The notes below the pieces were generated by a model. That model was not told the DNA's origin. It saw only the letters and a program-made list of their open reading frames with translations, and made no database searches. Positions 1 to 6,931 of a stretch of DNA of 12,113 nucleotides are shown piece after piece. The stretch's first letter is position 1, and each line of letters starts with the position of its first letter. Source of the stretch: Desulfurococcales archaeon (GTDB lineage: Archaea > Thermoproteota > Thermoprotei_A > Sulfolobales > NBVN01); contig JAGGTW010000067.1 in NCBI GenBank assembly GCA_021163585.1, positions 1 to 12,113 on the forward strand. The letters are read 5' to 3'. A program made the translations under genes and the position numbers.

Positions 1-1328
1 ATGATGGCTTTCTCTAACTCACTCACTGTTATGTTGCATGAAATAGCTACTGATAATACGTGAATTATTTCTGACGCATTATTACCTACTATGACCGCGC
101 CCAGTATTTTCTTTGATCCCTCCTCTACAAGGAGCTTAGCAAAACCTTCAGGTGTTCGGGTCAACCTCGTGTAGTCCCTTGATAGCGCCGAGTACGGGAA
201 CTTAACAACTTCATATCTCATACTCCTTAACTTAGCCTGAGTCTCATCAAGTCCGACTATACCTATCTCCGGGTCACTGAAGACTACCGAGGGTACCGGC
301 TCCCTCGGTAGCTCTGTCTTGCCCTCGGCTATTACTTCAGCAGCAATCAGTCCTTCCCTAGATGCTTTATGAGCTAGGAACGGAGGGCCGACAACATCGC
401 CAGCAGCGTACACGTTCGGTATGGACGTCCTCATAAACTCATCTACAACCACAGCCCCCTTACTGGTGACTTCAACACCTACCTCCTCAAGACCTATGCC
501 AGAGCTGTTAAGCTTCCTACCCACAGCTAGCAGCACCTTATCCACCTTAACTTCCTTTGCTTCACCGCCTTCCTTCTTAACTATTCTTGCAACTAACTCA
601 CCATTTCTTTCATCGATTGACTTAAGCACTGATGATAGCATCAGGTCGATTCCATACTTCCTTAAGTACCTAGCGATAACCTGCGACACATCCTCGTCAA
701 ACGTGGGTAGGGGTCTCTCAAGAATCTCAACTATGTGTACCTCAACACCTAGCCTGGCTAGCGCCTGCCCCAGCTCAACACCTATTACACCAGCACCCAC
801 TATCAGGATAGATGAAGGTAGCTCACTCAACTCAAAGAACTCCCTATTACTTATTACCCTCACACCATCCACGCTGACCCCAGGAATTGATGCTGGGTCA
901 GACCCCGTAGCCACCAAAATATTCTTTCCCTCAATCACCCTCCTACCTTCAGCACTCTCAACAATTACCTCATTCCTATCCTTAAGTCTCCCAACGCCTT
1001 CAATGATGTCCGCTTCACTAAGCAGGTACCTGACTCCCTCCCTGCACCTGAGCACAATCCTCCTAACCCAGCCCATCAACCTACGTGAGTCAACGGACTT
1101 TAGCTCTAAGTTAATTCCTGCGGCCCTACTCACACTGGGTAGGTGTGAAGCGTGTGAAGCCTCAATCAATGCCTTAGAGGGTATGCAACCCCAGTTAGTA
1201 CACTCACCACCTAGGAACTTCTTCTCGATAACAGCTACTTTCAGACCTTCCTTAATCAGCCTCAGGGCCGCCACGTACCCTGCAGGACCACCACCCAGGA
1301 CTACTACATCATACACTGCAGGCACCAA
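1..1328 (-). CDS. lpdA: Dihydrolipoamide dehydrogenase (E3), C-terminus cut by window edge
   Basis: FAD enzyme that reoxidises dihydrolipoyl groups of 2-oxoacid dehydrogenase or glycine-cleavage complexes with NAD+, in the cytoplasm. I translated most of the minus frame by hand and found it open. From the TTG start, the FAD-binding GGGPAG motif is at residues 12-17 and the redox disulfide motif GGECTNWGCIPSK has its cysteines at 43 and 48. A second Rossmann motif (VGAGVIGVELG) marks the NAD domain, YAAGDV followed by LAHKASREG contacts FAD, and an interface domain follows. About 442 codons are present. The family is about 455-475 residues, so only the tail with the catalytic His-Glu (HPT..E) lies outside. 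No in-frame ATG exists: TTG at 1328, GTG at 1325 and GTG at 1367 are candidates, and an in-frame TAG lies farther upstream. It lies 106 bases downstream of thi4, so co-transcription is possible. Confidence 0.93.
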   Translation of the reverse strand, partial: MVPAVYDVVVLGGGPAGYVAALRLIKEGLKVAVIEKKFLGGECTNWGCIPSKALIEASHASHLPSVSRAAGINLELKSVDSRRLMGWVRRIVLRCREGVRYLLSEADIIEGVGRLKDRNEVIVESAEGRRVIEGKNILVATGSDPASIPGVSVDGVRVISNREFFELSELPSSILIVGAGVIGVELGQALARLGVEVHIVEILERPLPTFDEDVSQVIARYLRKYGIDLMLSSVLKSIDERNGELVARIVKKEGGEAKEVKVDKVLLAVGRKLNSSGIGLEEVGVEVTSKGAVVVDEFMRTSIPNVYAAGDVVGPPFLAHKASREGLIAAEVIAEGKTELPREPVPSVVFSDPEIGIVGLDETQAKLRSMRYEVVKFPYSALSRDYTRLTRTPEGFAKLLVEEGSKKILGAVIVGNNASEIIHVLSVAISCNITVSELEKAI

Positions 1329-1434
1329 GATCCATTTAGGGACGCCTAAAAATTCCTTCCTGCCCACCTGTAGTACCAGAACCTATAGAGGAGTTCATAA
1401 GCTCAAACCATGTAGCACACATAAATCACGCTAT

Positions 1435-2226
1435 CTAAGCTACCTCTCTTATGTCCTTAGCTATTACTTCAGCTACTTTCTTACCCGACAGTAGCATACC
1501 ACCGAATATAGGTCCCATGCGCGGGATCCCGTACAGTTTCGCGACCGCCATCCCTGCAGCATAGAGTCCTGGGGCCACCCTACCTGTCCTCTCAACAATT
1601 AGTCTCTCACCAACAGATGCCTCAGCAGACTTCTCACCCTTTAGTGACACCCCCAGCTCCGGCACCTTCTTAGAGACGACAGTGAGTACTTCAGCATCAT
1701 GTCCTGTAGCGTCAACAACCGCCTTAGACCTAATGAATACTGGGTCAACATGAAGTCCGCTCAAAGGTATTGCTGTCCAAGTTAATGCTACGCCACAAAC
1801 CCTGAGCGGGTTCTCTGAGATCACCACATCCTCTACCATAACGCCAAGCAGGAATCTAGCTCCAGCATCCAGTGCCCCGGCAGCTAACTTAACTTCAAGC
1901 TCAGCAGCATCAACTACGTAAAGCTCCTCCTCAACCTCATCATACCTTACGTTAAACTCCCTCAAGATCTCCTGGGCTGGAGATTCGACCAGCACCTTGT
2001 GAAATAAGTTCCCTCCACCTCCGATTCCGCCACCCACACTTAGCCTACGCTCAATCACCAGTACCTTGAACCCTTCTTCAGCTAAGTACTTAGCCGCTGT
2101 CATACCTGAGGGGCCCGCACCAACGATAACTACGTCTACTTCAGTGAATTTAGCCCAGTCTTCAGCACTCTTGAGGACGATGTACTTAGTTATTAAGTCC
2201 TCCCTAACCTCTCTCACACGTGACAC
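1435..2226 (-). CDS. thi4: Thi4-type thiazole synthase, probably sulfide-dependent
   Basis: Makes the ADP-thiazole precursor of thiamine from NAD+, glycine and a sulfur source; cytoplasmic. The 263 residues match the archaeal Thi4 length. The dinucleotide-binding VGAGPSG is at 35-41, the glycine-rich GGGIGGGG at 65-72, DATGHDAE at 172-179 and the C-terminal RMGPIFGGM near 236-244. Yeast Thi4 donates sulfur from a cysteine shortly after TGHDG. A gapless alignment puts Val here, and the whole protein has only one cysteine (residue 144, in RVCG). This supports the archaeal type, which uses free sulfide catalytically. The GTG start at 2226 is chosen because a TATA box lies about 28 bases upstream and no in-frame ATG lies between it and the upstream TAG. 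The transcript is therefore probably leaderless. lpdA follows on the same strand. Confidence 0.93.
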   Translation of the reverse strand: MSRVREVREDLITKYIVLKSAEDWAKFTEVDVVIVGAGPSGMTAAKYLAEEGFKVLVIERRLSVGGGIGGGGNLFHKVLVESPAQEILREFNVRYDEVEEELYVVDAAELEVKLAAGALDAGARFLLGVMVEDVVISENPLRVCGVALTWTAIPLSGLHVDPVFIRSKAVVDATGHDAEVLTVVSKKVPELGVSLKGEKSAEASVGERLIVERTGRVAPGLYAAGMAVAKLYGIPRMGPIFGGMLLSGKKVAEVIAKDIREVA

Positions 2227-2250
2227 CCACTCATAAAATACAGCAGGCTA

Positions 2251-2258
2251 ATTATAAG
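2251..2258 (-). promoter_or_regulatory. TATA box for thi4
   Basis: CTTATAAT on the minus strand, centred about 28 bases upstream of the GTG at 2226. This is the usual archaeal TATA-to-start distance, so transcription should begin at or within a base or two of the start codon (leaderless mRNA). Called by eye. Confidence 0.6.
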
Positions 2259-2281
2259 GCTATGCCTATTAAAACACATGA

Positions 2282-2290
2282 ACTTATATC
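2282..2290 (+). promoter_or_regulatory. TATA box for the cupin gene
   Basis: ACTTATATC, centred about 26 bases before the GTG at 2312. With the thi4 box it makes a divergent promoter pair whose TATA elements are only some 30 bases apart, so one bound regulator could affect both genes. Called by eye. Confidence 0.6.
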
Positions 2291-2311
2291 TACAGCATTG
2301 AGAGATCATGG

Positions 2312-2713
2312 GTGATACATATTAGTGGGGGTCCTTGTGGCGAGAAGGTAGGTCATTACACAGAAATTAAGTCAGCCCCAGTTCCACCTGATGCAGCTGA
2401 GAAGACATTCATTAGGTGGCTGATCAGTAAGAAGGATGGAGCACCTACATTTGCCATGAGGTTATTTGATGTTGAGGCTGGAGGGAAAATAGCCCCCCAC
2501 CACCACCCCTGGGAACACGAAATATTCATTCTTGAGGGGGAGGGTAGAATAAGGATCGGCAGCAAGTGGTACGACTTCACTAAGGGCTCATTCATATATG
2601 TACCGCCTAATGTAGAGCACGAGTACATTAACACAGGCAACGGTACTTTGAGGTTTATTTGCGTGATCCCGAACGAACCATCAACTACTGAGAAAGGCCC
2701 GCTGAAGTGCTGA
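2312..2713 (+). CDS. Small single-domain cupin protein
   Basis: A 133-residue protein that is essentially one cupin beta-barrel. Cupin motif 1 is seen as GGKIAPHHHPWEHEIFILEG (about residues 57-76), giving metal ligands His-x-His and a following Glu. Motif 2 is GSFIYVPPNVEHEYINTG (about 92-109), giving the last His ligand. Together they form a 3-His/1-Glu metal site, so a metal-bound enzyme or small-molecule sensor is likely, but the substrate cannot be read from sequence. No membrane segment or signal is visible. The GTG start fits a leaderless transcript from the TATA box at 2282-2290; the nearby ATG at 2308 is out of frame and stops after five codons. It is divergent from thi4, which hints at but does not prove a shared regulator. 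Confidence 0.88.
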   Translation: MIHISGGPCGEKVGHYTEIKSAPVPPDAAEKTFIRWLISKKDGAPTFAMRLFDVEAGGKIAPHHHPWEHEIFILEGEGRIRIGSKWYDFTKGSFIYVPPNVEHEYINTGNGTLRFICVIPNEPSTTEKGPLKC

Positions 2714-2736
2714 GGTTTTAACAAAAATTAGATAAT

Positions 2737-2743
2737 TATTTTT
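2737..2743 (+). terminator. Possible T-rich terminator after the cupin gene
   Basis: TTATTTTT in an AT-rich stretch shortly after the cupin stop. Archaeal RNA polymerase commonly terminates at oligo-T without a hairpin. Only five consecutive T are present, so support is modest. Confidence 0.35.
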
Positions 2744-2777
2744 CCTCACTAGTGTTAGGGATTATGAGGTAATTGAG

Positions 2778-3023
2778 ATGATTCTGGTATGGCGTAATGA
2801 GGAGTCCTCAATCAGGTATGTTGAGGGAGCAATAATCTCAGCTTTAAGACTTAAGAGATTCTGGCGTAGGAGAGGACTGAGCGAGGATGAAGCCATGAAA
2901 CGTGCCGTGAAGCAGGCTATAGGCATGATTAAAGTCAGCGGACTCAGCGAGAGGGACGTAATCTCAACACTTAAAGAACTTAAGAGGATGACTGAGTCAG
3001 TACTGGAGCAAATGGGGAAATAG
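2778..3023 (+). CDS. Unrecognised 81-residue charged helical protein
   Basis: I do not recognise this protein. It is short, basic near its middle (KRFWRRRG at about 26-33) and rich in heptad-like hydrophobic and charged residues, so it should be almost entirely alpha-helical. Two similar phrases, GLSEDEA (about 33-39) and GLSERDV (about 55-61), each begin a predicted helix and may reflect a duplicated helical unit. There is no signal peptide or membrane segment. The ATG start is supported by GAGGT at 2766-2770 with seven bases of spacing. T-rich tracts lie before and after the gene, suggesting its own short transcript. A small nucleic-acid-binding or adaptor protein would fit the charge pattern, but that is speculation. 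The good ribosome site and coding-like composition make it probably real. Confidence 0.6.
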   Translation: MILVWRNEESSIRYVEGAIISALRLKRFWRRRGLSEDEAMKRAVKQAIGMIKVSGLSERDVISTLKELKRMTESVLEQMGK

Positions 3024-3031
3024 AGGAATTA

Positions 3032-3036
3032 TTTTT
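3032..3036 (+). terminator. Possible T-tract terminator after the 81-residue gene
   Basis: A run of five T in GAATTATTTTTAG, starting nine bases after the stop codon and similar to the tract after the cupin gene. Weak evidence taken alone. Confidence 0.3.
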
Positions 3037-3152
3037 AGTAGTGTCATTTGCCGTACTTACTGTACGTATTTTACCGGGTGATGTACTATACAGTTTCTGC
3101 GATAAGGCCTCTAGCCCATCAACACATCTTGCTAAAAGAGAGTGAGGTAGCG

Positions 3153-3183
3153 GTGGAGCCTAACGGCACAAGGCTTCATCCAC
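3153..3183. repeat. Interrupted hairpin
   Basis: GTGGA GCCT, then a nine-base loop, then AGGC TTCA TCCAC. Nine base pairs in two helices are separated by a four-base bulge on one side. This is the most GC-rich inverted repeat in the gene-free region. Confidence 0.4.
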
Positions 3184-3225
3184 GAAGTTGTATATTGTGA
3201 TTCTGCGGCGTAGCTCTTACTATCT

Positions 3226-3241
3226 CACAGAATTTTCTGTG
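3226..3241. repeat. Perfect 6-bp inverted repeat with 4-base loop
   Basis: CACAGA ATTT TCTGTG. The repeat could be an RNA hairpin or a small palindromic protein-binding site. No adjacent gene end explains it as a terminator. Confidence 0.4.
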
Positions 3242-3394
3242 GTACGTAAAGATTTAAAGAAGTGACGTAGCAATTCAAAGTACTTGAGCGCACTGACCGC
3301 ACCAACTAATTGCTTGTAACCCTGGAGTACATGCTATAGCTCCTGAGCCCCAGAATTAGAGCTGAAGACCCAGTTATTCATTCCTACAAGGAAC

Positions 3395-3424
3395 TTTTAA
3401 TTAAGTTTCTTTAAGTTATAATAA
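3395..3424 (+). promoter_or_regulatory. AT-rich promoter region for the flavin-reductase gene
   Basis: Two TATA-like elements lie here, TTTTAATTAA at 3395-3404 and TTATAATAA at 3416-3424. The first would place the transcript start near 3426 with a short leader. The second lies only about 19 bases before the ATG, which is too close for the normal archaeal distance. The first is preferred. Confidence 0.4.
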
Positions 3425-3438
3425 GTGGGGCGTCGTAA

Positions 3439-3999
3439 ATGAAGAAAATTTCTGGGTGGGTTGTGGCCAGATTACTTCACCCTAGGCCAGCCTGTATAGT
3501 AATAGCTAAATCAAGAAATGGCAGGGTAAATGGCTGCACCGTGGCCTGGACCACCCCCGTTAATGCTGAACCACCTATAGTAGCTATTTCTCTAGCTTAC
3601 AAGAGACTCACGTACCAGTACCTTAAAGAGTCGGGTGAGTTCACTATTAATGTCCTACCCAAAAGGATGATTAATTCGGTTCACTACGTGGGTGTGGTGT
3701 CAGGTAAGGAAGTTGAGGATAAGCTCGGGAGGGCTGGTTTCAGGTTGAGGGAGCCTAAGGTAATTAAGACGCCAGGTATTGAGGGTGCACTGGCGATTCT
3801 TGAATGCAGGGTGAGAGATGAGGTAAAGTACCCAGATCATGCACTAATAACAGGGGAAGTAGTTCATGCAGCAGCTGACGAGAAGTTCTTTACGGAATCT
3901 CATTATTCTAAGTTAGCTGAGGTACTTCTACATGTCGGTGGAGACACTTATGCGGTGCCCGGGACGTATATCCAAGCCAAGGAGCAGACACCTACCTAA
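3439..3999 (+). CDS. Flavin reductase-like (DIM6/NTAB, FMN-binding split barrel) protein
   Basis: A 186-residue soluble protein of the flavin reductase-like domain family. Members bind FMN and pass electrons between NAD(P)H, flavin and other acceptors. Visible family features are HPRPACIVI at about 14-22, NGCTVAWTTPVNAEPPIVAISL at about 31-52 (phosphate- and flavin-binding strand/loop), GEFTINVLP near 66-74 and HALITGEVVHA near 132-142. Length is usual for the family. The ATG start has only a weak ribosome site (GTGGGG, 3425-3430), and a short leader is likely. Its end overlaps the convergent glycosyltransferase gene by eight bases. A second family member sits at 11038-11598 on the other strand and shares the HPRPA motif; the two are clearly diverged paralogs. 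The physiological partner is unknown. Confidence 0.85.
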   Translation: MKKISGWVVARLLHPRPACIVIAKSRNGRVNGCTVAWTTPVNAEPPIVAISLAYKRLTYQYLKESGEFTINVLPKRMINSVHYVGVVSGKEVEDKLGRAGFRLREPKVIKTPGIEGALAILECRVRDEVKYPDHALITGEVVHAAADEKFFTESHYSKLAEVLLHVGGDTYAVPGTYIQAKEQTPT

Positions 4000-5095
4000 T
4001 GAACTTCCTCATCACGTCTCCCAACCTCAGCCTAACAGCTCCTAAAGGGAAGTCGAATTTCCTCAGTACTTCCCTAGCTTTAAGCAACACCTCATTTTTC
4101 CTTGGGCTCAGTTCGATCATGAACTTGACTCCATAAACCAGCGTGTAAACCGCGTGAATATACATTCCGGCCAGGGCCAGAAGCCCGTCGATTACGGTAG
4201 GGGACTCAAAGCACTTCCTAGAGGCTATCCCCACCTTAACTGCAAGGAATAAGAGTAGTGCGAGATAAGATACCAGCAATAATACAGGTATAGTAACTAG
4301 AGGGTGTGCGAGAACCCGGGCAAGAAATATTAGGAGCGCCGCAATTGCGGGTGATAGAGCAAATAATGACCATAGAGGGAAGTCTACAGGCAACTTCAAG
4401 CCCGCGACAAGCGCACCCTCCACAACACCTCTCATCCTAGCTCTCTGCCACGAAGTAACCTCCTTCAATGTCTTAGGCATAGATACCTTAACTACTGCGT
4501 CATCTCTGTAGCAGAACCTCCTGCCTTTCATGAGGGCTAGCAGACTGAAGTAGAAGTCGTCACCTCTGAATACGGGCGGGTAGGTCACTAAGTTAAACAC
4601 ACCAGTACGTGTTGCCTCATTATTTCCGGGTGCATGTGTTCTCCTAATGAAACTAAATATTACATGGAAGCTGTGGTACCAGTAGAGCATCCTGCTCCAG
4701 ATAGAGACATTCCGCACTACCGACCTGCCAGATACTATGTCGCACCCATCCCTCAGGGCTTCAACCAAATTATACACGTAAGTACCCGAATACTCATTCT
4801 CGGAGTCACCCCAAATGATGGCCTCATACCCATTATCCATGGCGTACCTGACGGCCTCAACCCTGGCAGGCCCTACACCACCCCTGACATCCTGAACCTT
4901 AAACTTCACGCAAGGATACCTACTCGAGAACTCCTCAACAACCCTCGCTGACCCATCCCTAGAGCCACCATCAAGAATTAAAACATCGAAGCACTCACAT
5001 ATTCTACATCCTACCTGACGACTTAATGAGTCGAGACACCTCCTTAGGCCTTCAGCATTGTCCTTATTCATAACGACTAGTAATACCCTCCCCAT
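3992..5095 (-). CDS. Membrane-anchored family 2 glycosyltransferase
   Basis: Transfers a sugar from an activated donor, probably on the inner face of the membrane, for glycolipid or glycoprotein assembly. The N-terminal GT-A domain shows NKDNAEGLRRCLDSL at 10-24, LDGGSRDGS at 41-49 (donor-binding), WGDSENEY at 95-102 in the place of the metal-binding DxD, RGDDFYF at 178-184 as the likely acceptor/catalytic region, and QRARMRG at 217-223, resembling the QxxRW-type loop. Three hydrophobic segments at about 242-262, 267-289 and 303-325 follow, with a basic C-terminal tail of about 38 residues. The DSE version of DxD differs from the common Asp-x-Asp. ATG is the only clear start. The gene stands alone on its strand and overlaps the flavin-reductase gene tail to tail. 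Donor and acceptor cannot be predicted. Confidence 0.88.
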   Translation of the reverse strand: MGRVLLVVMNKDNAEGLRRCLDSLSRQVGCRICECFDVLILDGGSRDGSARVVEEFSSRYPCVKFKVQDVRGGVGPARVEAVRYAMDNGYEAIIWGDSENEYSGTYVYNLVEALRDGCDIVSGRSVVRNVSIWSRMLYWYHSFHVIFSFIRRTHAPGNNEATRTGVFNLVTYPPVFRGDDFYFSLLALMKGRRFCYRDDAVVKVSMPKTLKEVTSWQRARMRGVVEGALVAGLKLPVDFPLWSLFALSPAIAALLIFLARVLAHPLVTIPVLLLVSYLALLLFLAVKVGIASRKCFESPTVIDGLLALAGMYIHAVYTLVYGVKFMIELSPRKNEVLLKAREVLRKFDFPLGAVRLRLGDVMRKFIR

Positions 5096-5125
5096 TTACA
5101 ACCATTTAATGTAGGTAATACCCCA

Positions 5126-5135
5126 GAAATATAAC
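5126..5135 (-). promoter_or_regulatory. TATA box for the glycosyltransferase
   Basis: GTTATATTTC on the minus strand, centred about 35 bases before the ATG. Transcription would start near 5104, leaving a leader of roughly nine bases. Confidence 0.5.
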
Positions 5136-5362
5136 CATTTTCCTGGATGTCTATTAATCAAGTAGCATTAACCAGGTAATACTTAAGTTAGGTGATGCTG
5201 AAGCCCCTTTACATTAGCTAAATTAAACATGTATCGACAGTCCCGCACCTAAGCTAGCAGGGTACAGTGCTTTTATGGAGAATACTCAGTTTTATACACT
5301 AGTTAATTTAGTTAATGTATACCTGCAACGAACCCGAAGTTAATACTAGTGAGATTAAGACA

Positions 5363-5372
5363 TTTTTTAAAG
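5363..5372 (+). promoter_or_regulatory. TATA box for the ABC importer operon
   Basis: TTTTTTAAAG, placing the transcript start near 5394 and so just at the ribosome site GAGGTG (5394-5399) that precedes the ATG at 5411. The call rests on position and base composition only. Confidence 0.45.
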
Positions 5373-5410
5373 ACATGACCTGACTTTAATAATGAGGTGC
5401 ATGAGCCGAC

Positions 5411-6898
5411 ATGGCTGAATCAAAACTCGTAGTAGGATTCATTATCGCCATAATAGTTGCTGGTATGGCAGCATGGTATGCAGGATCTCAAACTGCAGCA
5501 CCGCCAACCTCTGCTAAGCTACCACCGTCAGTGACCACCATGACGACCACTGTGACGGAGACAGTCGGTGCAGGAGCCACAGTAACTACTACAATAACCG
5601 TAACTGAAACACCTGCAACTACTGGGGCACCTCCAGCTTGGACCCCGCCAAAGAAGATTAGGGTTGCTTGGGTTTACGTAGGCCCCATCGGGGACTTTGG
5701 CTGGACTTACCAGCATGACGTGGGCAGGAGGGTTGTGCAGGCGATATTTAAGGACTGGCTGGAGACCACATACGTTGAGAGTGTGAGTGAGGCCAAGCTT
5801 AAGGAGGTTGTTGAGACTCTCATAGCTAAGGGCTATAACGTGATATTCACGACGTCATTCGAATTCATGGACGGCACGCTTGAGGAGGCTAAGAAGCACC
5901 CTGACCTACTCTTCTTCCACTGCAGCGGCTACAAGAGATGGAAGAACATGGGCACGTACTTTGCTGACCTAGTTCAGGTCTACTACCTCAACGGCTTAAT
6001 GGCTGGAGCATTGACTAAGACAGGACACATAGGGTATGTGGCGGCATTCACGATACCTGAGGTGGTCAGACACATTAACGCATTCGCTATAGGGGCTAAG
6101 GAGGTTGGTGAGCAGTTAGGTAAGGACATTAAAGTCTACGTTATTGAGATCGGTGCTTGGTTCGCTCCCGACAAGGCTAGGGAAGCAGCCAGAACACTCG
6201 TTGAGAGGTACAACTGCGACGTCCTAGCATATACTGAAGACTCAACAGCAATAATTCAGTTCGCTCAAACATGGACCCAGCAGCACCCTGACCACCCAGT
6301 CTACGTGTTCAGCCACTACAGCCCCGGTTACGCATACGGACCTGACGTAGTAGTTAGCGGGCAGCTAGTCAGGTGGGAGGTGATCTACGCTGACATACTA
6401 TCTAAGATACATGCAGGGATACTGACACCATATAATCTCGATAAACTAGATTACTGGTACCTCCTAGACAGTGGTGCTGTGGACTTAGCCTGCCACGTGT
6501 ACCCGGACGGCAGCATAATGCACATTAACCCGAAGTTCGTGCCAGTGCTAAAGAACATAAAGATTAAGGATAAAGTAACTGGAAGTGAAACAAACGTTTA
6601 TGACCTGGTAATGAGCAGGTACTACCAGATGAAGGACGCACCAATGCTCACACCTCTGGAGGCTGTAGAACCTCACAAGTACGAGAACCTCACAGTCATA
6701 AACATTGCTGAGGAGTCAGGGAAGGAAGAGAAGTACATGATAGCTTCATTCCACGTCTTCACAGGACCTCTAGACGGCTACATGAAGGATGACCCAAGTA
6801 AGAAAGTACACATACCTGAAGGTGTCGTACTAGGTCACGACGAGCTGTGGACCATGCAGTGGTTCGTTGACTGGGTTGTCTATCTTGGCAGGGGCTGA
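5411..6898 (+). CDS. BMP-family ABC importer substrate-binding protein
   Basis: Extracellular ligand-capturing subunit of a BmpA/PnrA-type importer. Residues 5-23 form a hydrophobic N-terminal segment, probably an uncleaved membrane anchor or signal because no lipobox Cys follows it. Residues 26-78 are a Thr/Pro/Ala-rich stalk that may be O-glycosylated and reach through an S-layer. The BMP domain fills about 83-495: GPIGDFGWTYQHDVGR (91-106) is the family's opening ligand-site motif, with aromatic residues that stack on the ligand base in relatives. VIFTTSFEFMD (144-154) and the closing FTGPLDG...ELWTMQWFVDW are also typical. Total length (495) exceeds the usual 350-400 because of the stalk. 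First gene of a four-gene operon, with GAGGTG eleven bases before the ATG. Relatives bind nucleosides or riboflavin; the ligand here is not proven. Confidence 0.93.
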   Translation: MAESKLVVGFIIAIIVAGMAAWYAGSQTAAPPTSAKLPPSVTTMTTTVTETVGAGATVTTTITVTETPATTGAPPAWTPPKKIRVAWVYVGPIGDFGWTYQHDVGRRVVQAIFKDWLETTYVESVSEAKLKEVVETLIAKGYNVIFTTSFEFMDGTLEEAKKHPDLLFFHCSGYKRWKNMGTYFADLVQVYYLNGLMAGALTKTGHIGYVAAFTIPEVVRHINAFAIGAKEVGEQLGKDIKVYVIEIGAWFAPDKAREAARTLVERYNCDVLAYTEDSTAIIQFAQTWTQQHPDHPVYVFSHYSPGYAYGPDVVVSGQLVRWEVIYADILSKIHAGILTPYNLDKLDYWYLLDSGAVDLACHVYPDGSIMHINPKFVPVLKNIKIKDKVTGSETNVYDLVMSRYYQMKDAPMLTPLEAVEPHKYENLTVINIAEESGKEEKYMIASFHVFTGPLDGYMKDDPSKKVHIPEGVVLGHDELWTMQWFVDWVVYLGRG

Positions 6899-6919
6899 GT
6901 AACTTACCGATAATGAGCT

Positions 6920-6926
6920 GAGGGAG
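6920..6926 (+). promoter_or_regulatory. Ribosome binding site for the ATPase gene
   Basis: GAGGGAG five bases before TTG at 6932. It decides the TTG start: no ATG or GTG is available before the first ATP-binding-domain residues. Confidence 0.65.
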
Positions 6927-6931
6927 TTGGT

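Larger units (their letters stand above)
3024..3438. other. Gene-free region of about 415 bases with several hairpins
   Basis: No convincing coding frame is visible on either strand. It holds three inverted repeats: CGTAC-TTACT-GTACG at 3052-3066; a two-part stem at 3153-3183 (GTGGA/TCCAC outside, GCCT/AGGC inside, nine-base loop); and CACAGA-ATTT-TCTGTG at 3226-3241. The last 50 bases are AT-rich and carry the promoter of the next gene. In a window this tightly packed such a gap is unusual. It may hold a structured RNA or a decayed gene, and I cannot tell which. Confidence 0.5.
5096..5410. promoter_or_regulatory. Divergent intergenic region, glycosyltransferase / ABC importer
   Basis: About 315 bases without a gene. 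It contains the minus-strand TATA box for the glycosyltransferase near its left end and the promoter and ribosome site of the importer operon near its right end. Between them is a 9-base-period tandem repeat, TAGTTAAT at 5300-5307 and again at 5309-5316, plus ACTAGT at 5297-5302 and again about 45 bases later. ACCTA/TAGGT words occur at 5112, 5189 and 5247. No coding frame is seen. The AT-rich centre could bind a regulator of the importer. Confidence 0.45.

Noticed and set aside
1333..1335. Minus-strand ATG just upstream of lpdA as its start
   Set aside because: It is in a different frame from the GGGPAG/CTNWGC reading frame.
421..1494. A long Ser/Thr/Leu-rich open frame on the plus strand
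   Set aside because: It is the antisense shadow of the dihydrolipoamide dehydrogenase gene, whose motifs are unmistakable on the minus strand.
2308..2325. ATG at 2308 as the cupin start
   Set aside because: Out of frame with the cupin and stops after five codons.
2356..2724. Minus-strand open frame across the cupin gene
   Set aside because: Antisense shadow: the plus frame carries both cupin motifs, while this one has no family features.
3079..3086. GTGATG words (also near 5192) as box C of C/D guide RNAs
   Set aside because: No matching CTGA box D or internal C'/D' boxes lie at the right distance.
3030..3382. A minus-strand frame beginning MNNWVFSSNSGAQEL with later protein-like stretches (for example GYKQLVGAVSALKYF), as a possible decayed gene
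   Set aside because: It has about four stop codons in roughly 115 codons, close to the number expected by chance, and I recognise no family.
5401..5418. Five-codon frame starting ATG at 5401, as a possible upstream regulatory peptide
   Set aside because: It lies directly against the GAGGTG ribosome site, too close for initiation, and overlaps the true start at 5411.
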